Of a stretch of 7,284 nucleotides of DNA, positions 1 to 6,027 are shown in pieces (position 1 is the first letter of the stretch; each line of letters starts with the position of its first letter). The notes below the pieces were generated by a model that was not told the origin of the DNA, searched no databases, and worked only from the letters and a program-made list of their open reading frames with translations. A program made the position numbers and the translations under genes. Source of the stretch: Thermodesulfobacteriota bacterium (GTDB taxonomy: Bacteria > Desulfobacterota > Desulfomonilia > Desulfomonilales > Desulfomonilaceae); contig JAUPKT010000486.1 of NCBI GenBank assembly GCA_030837305.1, positions 1 through 7,284 on the forward strand, read 5' to 3'.

Positions 1-200
1 ATCTTGCTATTATTGCTTCTGGAGAAGATCGGCATTAATCTTGATCTGGCAATGCCGGAAATATCCTCACTCAGTACAATACGGCACTGTCTGTACGCAC
101 GTACCGCGACCCTCAGGCTATGCAGAAATCCCAGGTTTATTGAGGATATCCGAGACCTGAGGTCTGAACATGAACGGTATTGCTGATATCGGCTACAACC
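1..200. other. Leader region without a convincing gene
   Basis: I see no recognisable gene here. One forward frame is open from the left edge to a TGA at 184-186, but its translation is a leucine run followed by sequence with no family resemblance. Another forward frame ends at a TAA at 36-38 after the residues LAIIASGEDRH, which could be the C-terminal tail of a gene lying mostly to the left; 12 codons are too few to decide. A TACAAT hexamer at 75-80 resembles a -10 box but has no good -35 element at normal spacing. The stretch probably serves as upstream control region and 5' leader for the gene starting at 217. Confidence 0.4.
153..165. promoter_or_regulatory. 13-bp palindrome, possible operator
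   Basis: AGACCT and AGGTCT form a perfect inverted repeat with a single central base. The one-base centre disfavours an RNA hairpin and fits a dimeric DNA-binding protein better. It lies about 50 bp upstream of the start codon at 217. An overlapping-edge 8-bp palindrome, GGATATCC, sits at 144-151. That either one is an operator is inference only; a 13-bp palindrome can occur by chance. Confidence 0.2.
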
Positions 201-212
201 AAGGAGGTGATC
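201..212 (+). promoter_or_regulatory. Extended perfect Shine-Dalgarno sequence
   Basis: AAGGAGGTGATC is complementary over 12 consecutive bases to the conserved 3' end of bacterial 16S rRNA (GATCACCTCCTT). The core GGAGG ends nine bases before the ATG at 217, which is near-optimal spacing. This fixes the start of the downstream gene and predicts strong translation initiation. Confidence 0.85.
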
Positions 213-216
213 AGCC

Positions 217-921
217 ATGAAAGATCAGCGCTTGTTTTGGAACCCTTTTAGGATGATCAGTCCCAAACTTAATTCTGAGGTTGGGGGTATTGATGAACTG
301 CATCATGCGGATGCATCAACGGGCCATTCCCCCGAAGAGGACATCCTGATCATGCTCGCCAAACTTATCCAAGTGACTAAGATTCTTCGCATCGCGTTCC
401 AGACGGAAAGTGAAGACAAGATAAAAGAGTGCGAAGAACTGATCGGGCAAGTGCATCAACTGGAAAAATTCGCTACCACGAATATGGTTGGTTCATCATC
501 TGCCGTTGGTCACACGTTCTTCCGCTTGGTGGTGAGGTTTCCGAGCCGTATTGAGCGCATCGGCACCATGTTTGATACCATCCTGAACTCTCTGCGCATC
601 AAGATCAAAGACGGCATTCCGTTCAGCGATAAGGCTCAAGCAGAATTAGACGGAATGTTTACCGTCGTGTCGGACTTACTGATCAATCTGCGCGATTGCA
701 TCGTGGTTACCAACAGGGTCTTGTTGGAGCACATCACCAGTCGATGCGCGAAGTTAAGTCAAATTGTGGAAGATGGTCGATTTGCCCACTGGGACAGGCT
801 GGAGGCCGGGTACTGCTCTCCTCAGGCATCATCCATCTACCTATGTATCCTGGATTCGATGAAGAGTATCAACCAGTATGTGTCGAACATGAAAGACAGT
901 CTCACGGAGATATCCGAATAA
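217..921 (+). CDS. PhoU-like helical protein (DUF47 / Na-Pi cotransporter PhoU-type)
   Basis: A 234-residue soluble protein, almost entirely helical after a polar N-terminus (about residues 1-38), with no signal peptide or membrane segment. Two features suggest the PhoU superfamily of three-helix bundles. Residues 111-120 (RIERIGTMFD) resemble the ERIGD metal-binding signature of PhoU helices, although the usual Asp after Gly is Thr here. Residues about 188-225 (RLEAG, then SSIYLCILDSMKSINQ) resemble the C-terminal helix pair of the PhoU-like domain attached to Na/Pi cotransporters. Family members regulate phosphate uptake or sit at the cytoplasmic end of a transporter, but no transporter, pst gene or phosphate kinase is visible here. 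The start is fixed by the very strong ribosome binding site. The gene is followed after 77 bp by the large activase gene on the same strand, so cotranscription is possible. The fold assignment is from memory of motifs; function is unknown. Confidence 0.6.
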   Translation: MKDQRLFWNPFRMISPKLNSEVGGIDELHHADASTGHSPEEDILIMLAKLIQVTKILRIAFQTESEDKIKECEELIGQVHQLEKFATTNMVGSSSAVGHTFFRLVVRFPSRIERIGTMFDTILNSLRIKIKDGIPFSDKAQAELDGMFTVVSDLLINLRDCIVVTNRVLLEHITSRCAKLSQIVEDGRFAHWDRLEAGYCSPQASSIYLCILDSMKSINQYVSNMKDSLTEISE

Positions 922-998
922 AGGATACCCGGTCTTTTGGATTACCGACCGCCGGTGGGGGTCCAAACATCACAACAGTAATAAGGGAGTCGTTCTCA
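922..998 (+). other. Intergenic gap with RBS for the activase gene
   Basis: A 77-bp spacer. AAGGGAG at 983-989 lies nine bases before the ATG at 999 and is a good ribosome binding site. It decides the start of the next gene, because that reading frame stays open back to 696, inside the preceding gene. No clear terminator is visible, so readthrough from the PhoU-like gene is plausible. Confidence 0.6.
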
Positions 999-3900
999 AT
1001 GGAAGTTCTCGGTATGTGTTTAGGGGCTTCCACCCTCAGCATAGTTCGTCTGCGCAAGGATCAGGAAGGGACGCGAATCGTCCACTCGGACACGATCACT
1101 CATGAGGGCAATCCTCGCCGGGTTTTGTTGGACACCTTGGAACAAATTCCGGACATCCGTGACATTCCCATCGCAGTAACAGGTCGGAAATTCATACAAT
1201 TCATGAAACTCTCCACCATATCGGAGCCTGAAGCAGTAGAAATAGCCGCTGCGCGCATATTGCAGGGCAAAGACAGATATCGTGTTATCGTGAGTGCCGG
1301 CGGCGAAACGTTTCTCGTTTATCATCTCGATGATGACTGCCGGATTCAAGGAATTCAGACAGGCAATAAGTGCGCATCAGGGACCGGTGAATTCTTTCTG
1401 CAGCAGATCGGCCGCATGAATTTGACCCTAAGTGATGTGTCAGACCTCGGTATTTCCCAACACATTCACAAAGTCTCCGGCAGATGTTCCGTTTTTTGCA
1501 AGAGTGATTGCACGCACGCTCTGAACAAAGGGGTTCCCAAAGGCCAAGTTGTTGCCGGACTTGGTCAGATGATGGCAAACAAGGTCGTGGAACTTCTCAA
1601 GAAGCTACCCAAGACCTCCGTCATGTTGGTAGGGGGATCATCACGAAACAAGACCATGGTGCACCACTTGTCCCAGGAGATTCAAGATCTCTTCATCCCC
1701 GAGGAGGCTCCATACTTTGAAGCGTATGGTGCCGCCCTATGGGCCTTGGACAATCCCACTACCCGGTACCAAAGCAGTCAGGACGTTTTTCAAAAGAAAT
1801 CCTCTGCATTCGGCTACCTCAAGCCTCTGGCACAATTCCGGAATATGGTTCATTTCAACGACCAGCCTCGCGGCGCGGCGGTGAGTGGCGACAAAACCAT
1901 TCTAGGCCTTGACGTGGGATCTACGACAACCAAGGGCGTCATCATGAGGTGCAGCGACAAAGCGATATTAGCTGCTGATTACCTGCGCACAGACGGCGAT
2001 CCTGTGGGTGCGTCCCGCCGTGTGTACCAAAGCCTGGCCGATCAGTTGGACGTGCCCATCCGGATCAAAGGACTCGGGGTCACGGGATCAGGTCGACAAA
2101 TCGCCGGCCTCCATGCCATGACGAACGGCGTCATCAACGAAATCATAGCTCATGCAGCCGCAGCGGTTCATTTCGACAAGGACGTGGATACGATCTTCGA
2201 GATTGGTGGGCAGGACGCCAAGTATACATACATAACAAATGGTGTGCCGAGCGATTACGCAATGAATGAAGCGTGCAGCGCCGGTACCGGATCCTTTTTG
2301 GAAGAATCAGCCAAGGAAAGTCTGGGTGTGAAGGTCGTTGACATAGGCAGAGTGGCCTATGAGGGGAGTAACCCCCCAAACTTTAATGATCAATGCGCAG
2401 CTTTCATCGGATCAGACATCAAACACGCCGCACAGGAGGGGATACCCCTCGAGGATATTGTTGCAGGGCTTGTTTACTCGATCTGCATGAACTACTCCAA
2501 TCGTGTGAAGGGCAACCGTCCCGTGGGGGCCAAGGTCTTCATGCAGGGCGGTGTGTGCTACAACGAAGCCATTCCTGCCGCCATGGCAGCTATCACGGGA
2601 AAGGAAATAGTGGTCCCGCCGGAGCCCGGGTTGATGGGAGCGTTCGGAGTTGCATTGGAGGTTGATCGTCGTATCCAGGTGGGGCTCATGCTCGAACAGG
2701 ATTTCGATCTCAAGAGCTTGGCCAACAGGGAGGTGACCTACAAGAATTCATTCATGTGCGGAGGCGGCAAAGAAAAATGCGACCGCAGGTGTGAAATCGC
2801 CCGAATAGAGATCGAAGGTAAAACGTACCCCTTCGGCGGGGCGTGCAACCGATATGTCAATCTTATCCGCAACATAAAGTACGACAGGCAACAATTTGAC
2901 ATGGTTGACTATCGCCAAAAACTCGTATTTCGAGATCTTGCTCCGGACGACGCTGCCGACCCACGACCTACCATTGGCATGAACCGCTCATTCCTCGTGA
3001 ATACATACTTTCCGTTTTTCAATACCTTCTTCAAGGAACTCGGCTACCGAGTGGTCTTGCCTGACACCGTGGATCCTGCCGGTGTGGACCAACAGGGTGC
3101 GGCCTTTTGCTTTCCCGTGGAAATCGCTCATGGCTATGCAGCCGATCTCCTGAGGAAAGACCCGGACATTATCTTTATCCCGCACATCCGCGGTGTGCCC
3201 ACAGACCACGAGAATGCCAATACGTGTGCCTGCGTTTTTGTACAAGGTGAGGCATTTTATTTGGGGGGAACCTTCGAGGGCCTAAGGAGAAAAAGAGTAC
3301 TGACACCATTTCTGGACCTTAGTCGTGGATTTCAGGCAAGACAGGAAAACTTCATTCAGTTGGCCAAAGATTTGGGAGCCTCTCGCAGTCGCGGTTTAGA
3401 CGCCACCACTAAGGCCATTGCCGCTCAAGAAGACTTCAAGGCACAACTCCGGGACAAGGGACACGAAGTACTCCATGAACTTGAACGAGATCCTGAATCC
3501 ATGGCCGTAGTCCTCTTCGGCAGACCTTACAACGCCTTTACTCCTGAGGCCAACAAAGGCATTCCCGCAAAGTTTGCGTCCAGAGGCTATCGAATAATCC
3601 CCTTCGACATGCTCCCTTATGAGGACGAAGAACTTGAGGACGCACATACCATGTATTGGTCTCTCGGGCGCATGATACTGAAGGCCGCTCGATTTGCTAA
3701 GAATCATCGGCAGTTGTTCGGCACGTTCATCAGCAACTTCTCGTGCGGTCCGGACTCGTTTGTTGTCGGCTATTTTAGGGACGAAATGGGTCGAAAACCA
3801 TCTTTGACCTTGGAGTTGGATAGCCACACTGCGGACGCGGGACTCGAGACCCGCATCGAGGCTTTTCTGGACATTGTTCATTATTATCGGGAACTTGAAA

Positions 3901-5279
3901 ATCGGAAACAGATCCAACAGGTCCCTCGAGATTTCAAGGCGGCCCAGGCCGTAATCCTCAGTGGCAAGCCTGTCGTTGCAACCGCCGACGGCCGTAGGCT
4001 CCCTCTCACGGACCCTTCTGTGCGTATCGTCTTGCCTGCGATGGGCCGCTTCGCTCACAGGGCCCTCGTCAACACCTTCAAGAAGGTCGGGATCAATGCC
4101 TACGGACTCCCTCCTGCCGACGAAGAAGTGTTGAAGATCGGCAGAGGTAATTCCACCTGCAAGGAATGCTTGCCCCTGCAAACCACAGTCGGATCAATGG
4201 TCAAGTATCTCACTCAGGATAGGCCGGACAAAGAGGTGACGGCATACTTCATGCCGGGAGCCGGAGGCCCATGCCGATTTGGACAATACAATGTGTTTTC
4301 GAGAAGACTTATCGAGCGGCTCCGCATTCCTAACGTTGCAGTGCTCACACTCAACGCCTCCAACGGATATATGGGATTAGGCGACCGGTTTACCCTGCCG
4401 GCATGGAGAGCCGTCATTATTGGCGACGTGATGTACGAAATATGGTCTACCCTGTTGGCAGCGGCTCAAGACAGGACCTCGGCTTTGACCCTTTTCGACC
4501 GGGAGTGGGACAAGCTCGTGGATGTCATTCACCTTCCTTGGCGAATGATCAAGGGGCAAATCAGGGCCTCAGCACAAACACTGGGCCGGATTCCACTTAG
4601 AATGCCATACGAAGAAATCCCCAAGATATCTCTCATCGGAGAGATCTATGTTCGCAACGACCCTATCTCTTTACAGAACCTGGTGGAAAAGATGGCGGAC
4701 AAGGGATTCATTGTCAGAACATCTCAGACCAGCGAATGGATCAAGTACGTGGATTGGCTGATAAAGAGTCGCATAGAGGGAGAAAAGCCCGACATACCAT
4801 TCTGGATCCGCTATTACGTGAAGAGACATTTCGACCATAAGGTGAGGGATCTATTTGCACCCTCGGGGTTATTCTTCCATGAGACGCTTCAGGTGGAGGA
4901 TCTGATCACTGCGGGAGAGAGATTCGTGTCGCCTCGGTTGACGGGAGAGGCAATTCTGACTGTGGGTGCGGCTCTCCACGAAATACTGCATCCAGCGTGC
5001 GGCATCATTTCCATCGGTCCCTTCGGGTGCATGCCGACCCGGGTTGCAGAGTCCATACTCTCAGAGAATTTCACCACAGAGACTAAGCGCAGCCTTTTGG
5101 CGCAACACAATGGTGACTCGGGTGTTCCCTCCGTTCTGAAGGGAAAAGACCGCAAGCTGCCATTCCTGGCCATAGAAACGGATGGCAATGCCTTCCCACA
5201 GATCATTGAGGCTCGGCTGGAAGCATTTGCATTGCAGGCAAAAAGGTTGCATGAGAGAATGCTCGATCAAACTCACTGA
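999..5279 (+). CDS. Giant acyl-CoA dehydratase activase-related protein (two BadF/HgdC ATPase modules + DUF2229 + HgdB-like C-terminus)
   Basis: A 1426-residue protein; predicted cytoplasmic, no signal peptide. Module 1 (about 1-250) is an ASKHA ATPase of BadF/HgdC type: CLGAST at 7-12, SAGGET at 99-104, cluster-type cysteines C125 (NKCASGTG) and C163 (GRCSVF), and VGGSSRN at 211-217. Module 2 (about 300-555) is the canonical copy: GLDVGSTTTKG at 303-313, EIGGQDAKYT at 401-410, C426 (ACSAGTG), C466 (DQCAAF), MQGGVCYN at 515-522. In HgdC homodimers the equivalent cysteines hold one [4Fe-4S] at the dimer interface, so the two modules may pair within the chain. A C-x6-C-x3-C-x17-C set (587, 594, 598, 616) links to DUF2229 (about 659-870, starting GMNRSF). 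The remainder carries C704, C916, C1054/C1057, C1092, C1334 and C1344 and resembles the cluster-bearing dehydratase D (HgdB-like) fold. Expected role is ATP-driven low-potential electron transfer in anaerobes; the substrate is unknown. Confidence 0.88.
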   Translation: MEVLGMCLGASTLSIVRLRKDQEGTRIVHSDTITHEGNPRRVLLDTLEQIPDIRDIPIAVTGRKFIQFMKLSTISEPEAVEIAAARILQGKDRYRVIVSAGGETFLVYHLDDDCRIQGIQTGNKCASGTGEFFLQQIGRMNLTLSDVSDLGISQHIHKVSGRCSVFCKSDCTHALNKGVPKGQVVAGLGQMMANKVVELLKKLPKTSVMLVGGSSRNKTMVHHLSQEIQDLFIPEEAPYFEAYGAALWALDNPTTRYQSSQDVFQKKSSAFGYLKPLAQFRNMVHFNDQPRGAAVSGDKTILGLDVGSTTTKGVIMRCSDKAILAADYLRTDGDPVGASRRVYQSLADQLDVPIRIKGLGVTGSGRQIAGLHAMTNGVINEIIAHAAAAVHFDKDVDTIFEIGGQDAKYTYITNGVPSDYAMNEACSAGTGSFLEESAKESLGVKVVDIGRVAYEGSNPPNFNDQCAAFIGSDIKHAAQEGIPLEDIVAGLVYSICMNYSNRVKGNRPVGAKVFMQGGVCYNEAIPAAMAAITGKEIVVPPEPGLMGAFGVALEVDRRIQVGLMLEQDFDLKSLANREVTYKNSFMCGGGKEKCDRRCEIARIEIEGKTYPFGGACNRYVNLIRNIKYDRQQFDMVDYRQKLVFRDLAPDDAADPRPTIGMNRSFLVNTYFPFFNTFFKELGYRVVLPDTVDPAGVDQQGAAFCFPVEIAHGYAADLLRKDPDIIFIPHIRGVPTDHENANTCACVFVQGEAFYLGGTFEGLRRKRVLTPFLDLSRGFQARQENFIQLAKDLGASRSRGLDATTKAIAAQEDFKAQLRDKGHEVLHELERDPESMAVVLFGRPYNAFTPEANKGIPAKFASRGYRIIPFDMLPYEDEELEDAHTMYWSLGRMILKAARFAKNHRQLFGTFISNFSCGPDSFVVGYFRDEMGRKPSLTLELDSHTADAGLETRIEAFLDIVHYYRELENRKQIQQVPRDFKAAQAVILSGKPVVATADGRRLPLTDPSVRIVLPAMGRFAHRALVNTFKKVGINAYGLPPADEEVLKIGRGNSTCKECLPLQTTVGSMVKYLTQDRPDKEVTAYFMPGAGGPCRFGQYNVFSRRLIERLRIPNVAVLTLNASNGYMGLGDRFTLPAWRAVIIGDVMYEIWSTLLAAAQDRTSALTLFDREWDKLVDVIHLPWRMIKGQIRASAQTLGRIPLRMPYEEIPKISLIGEIYVRNDPISLQNLVEKMADKGFIVRTSQTSEWIKYVDWLIKSRIEGEKPDIPFWIRYYVKRHFDHKVRDLFAPSGLFFHETLQVEDLITAGERFVSPRLTGEAILTVGAALHEILHPACGIISIGPFGCMPTRVAESILSENFTTETKRSLLAQHNGDSGVPSVLKGKDRKLPFLAIETDGNAFPQIIEARLEAFALQAKRLHERMLDQTH
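2757..2846 (+). other. Four-cysteine linker motif inside the activase
   Basis: Residues 587-616 of the giant activase contain cysteines spaced C-x6-C-x3-C-x17-C, with the last in a YPFGGAC context. They lie between the second ATPase module and DUF2229. The arrangement could hold an iron-sulfur cluster or zinc. The cysteines are seen directly; the ligand is inference. Confidence 0.5.
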
Positions 5280-5282
5280 TCG
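5264..5282 (+). repeat. Short inverted repeat across the activase stop codon
   Basis: CGATCA and TGATCG form a perfect 6-bp stem with a 7-base loop; the TGA stop (5277-5279) is inside the right arm. Only three T follow, so this is not a convincing rho-independent terminator. At most it is a weak intercistronic hairpin before yraN. Confidence 0.25.
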
Positions 5283-5297
5283 TTTGCTGAATTCCTG

Positions 5298-5303
5298 AAG
5301 GGG
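5298..5303 (+). promoter_or_regulatory. Ribosome binding site of yraN
   Basis: AAGGGG lies seven bases before the ATG at 5311 and supports that start. It sits in a 31-bp gap after the activase stop codon, too short for an obvious separate promoter, so yraN is probably translated from a shared transcript. Confidence 0.6.
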
Positions 5304-5310
5304 TAGGTCC

Positions 5311-5685
5311 ATGGCTGAACCAGAGCGCGATAACACCCGCGCGCGTGGTCTGGCGGCCGAGAATATTGCGGTGCGCCATCTCCAGACCCATGGATACCGG
5401 GTTGTGGCAAGGAATTTTGCGTGCAAATTCGGCGAGATTGACCTAATTGCCCGCCACGGCGATGACCTCGTCTTCGTGGAAATTCGTTCTCGGCATAATC
5501 GTGAGGCCGTGGACCCCATTTATTCCGTGGATCTGCGCAAGCGGAAAAAGATCGTCAAAACAGCGCAATTCTATCTTTCGACGAGGGTTCGTCAGATGCC
5601 CATCTGTCGATTTGACGTGGTAATCGTGACGCTGGGCGATTACCCCGAGGTGAGGGTTTTCCCAAATGCATTCGGCCAGGAATAG
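5311..5685 (+). CDS. yraN: YraN / UPF0102 family nuclease-fold protein
   Basis: A 124-residue protein of the usual length for the YraN (UPF0102) family, which has a restriction-endonuclease-like PD-(D/E)xK fold and is suspected, but not generally proven, to act on DNA. Family marks are all present: the N-terminal helix RGLAAENIAVRHL (12-24), a GY motif before RN, GEIDLIA at 41-47, FVEIRSR at 55-61, a basic helix starting around 76 with the QFYL motif, and CRFDVV at 99-104. Predicted catalytic acids are E42 or D44 and E57, with Arg59 where many relatives have Lys (the E. coli protein also has Arg, as FVEVR). It follows the activase by 31 bp on the same strand and converges on metG. In many bacteria yraN neighbours rnhB or rsmI instead; neither is seen here. 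Family assignment is firm, biochemical role is not. Confidence 0.93.
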   Translation: MAEPERDNTRARGLAAENIAVRHLQTHGYRVVARNFACKFGEIDLIARHGDDLVFVEIRSRHNREAVDPIYSVDLRKRKKIVKTAQFYLSTRVRQMPICRFDVVIVTLGDYPEVRVFPNAFGQE

Positions 5686-5709
5686 GTATGTCGGGTCCGA
5701 TGAATTGTC
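5686..5709. other. 24-bp convergent intergenic spacer
   Basis: Only 24 bp separate the stop codons of yraN (plus strand) and metG (minus strand). I see no stem followed by a T run in either direction, so transcripts from the two sides probably overlap at their 3' ends unless Rho-dependent termination acts. Confidence 0.6.
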
Positions 5710-6027
5710 TTACCTGATGGGAGTCCCGGGATTTACCTCTCCTGAAAATTCGCACACCACAATATGTCCTTCATCACCCGAGGCAAGCACCATGCCGTTG
5801 CTGGTACCAAAACGCATCTTGCGAGGCTTGAGATTGCATATGACGGCTACTGTCTTGCCGATCAACGCATCAGGACGATAAGATGACTTGATGCCGGCGA
5901 AAATGGTTCGGATCTCCAATCCGATATCAACAGAGAGCTTTAACAATTTGTCTGATCCCTCCACGGTTTCCGCGGTGAGAACCTTTCCCGCCCTCAAATC
6001 CATTTTTCCGAAATCCTCGATGGTAAC
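5710..6027 (-). other. metG: C-terminal tRNA-binding (Trbp111/EMAP-like) domain of MetRS
   Basis: The last roughly 105 residues form an OB-fold tRNA-binding domain, with the typical DFGKMDLRAGKV opening and the GSDKLLKL and NLKPRKMRFG motifs. In known long-form MetRS this domain causes dimerisation and increases tRNA affinity. It is fused in frame here, not a separate gene. Confidence 0.9.

Noticed and set aside
41..80. Sigma-70 promoter from TTGATC (41-46) and TACAAT (75-80)
   Set aside because: The spacing is 28 bp, far from the usual 16-18, and there is no better -35 at the right distance.
1..186. 60-residue open frame at the left edge as a gene
   Set aside because: No start with an RBS, no recognisable family, and a leucine run followed by random-looking sequence; it is probably chance or leader DNA.
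696..998. In-frame N-terminal extension of the activase back to an ATG at 696
   Set aside because: It overlaps the PhoU-like gene out of frame, has no family resemblance, and the ATG at 999 has a good RBS and begins the recognisable ATPase fold (MEVLGMCLGAST).
3396..4181. 261-codon open frame on the minus strand within the activase gene
   Set aside because: It lies antisense to conserved coding sequence, shows no recognisable motif, and such frames are common opposite genes of this codon usage.
5061..5519. 152-codon minus-strand open frame across the activase-yraN junction
   Set aside because: It overlaps two well-supported genes and the translation is arginine-rich shadow sequence.
5715..5730. 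GGGAGTCCC as a terminator stem near the end of metG
   Set aside because: The loop would be a single base, there is no T run, and it lies within the metG coding sequence.
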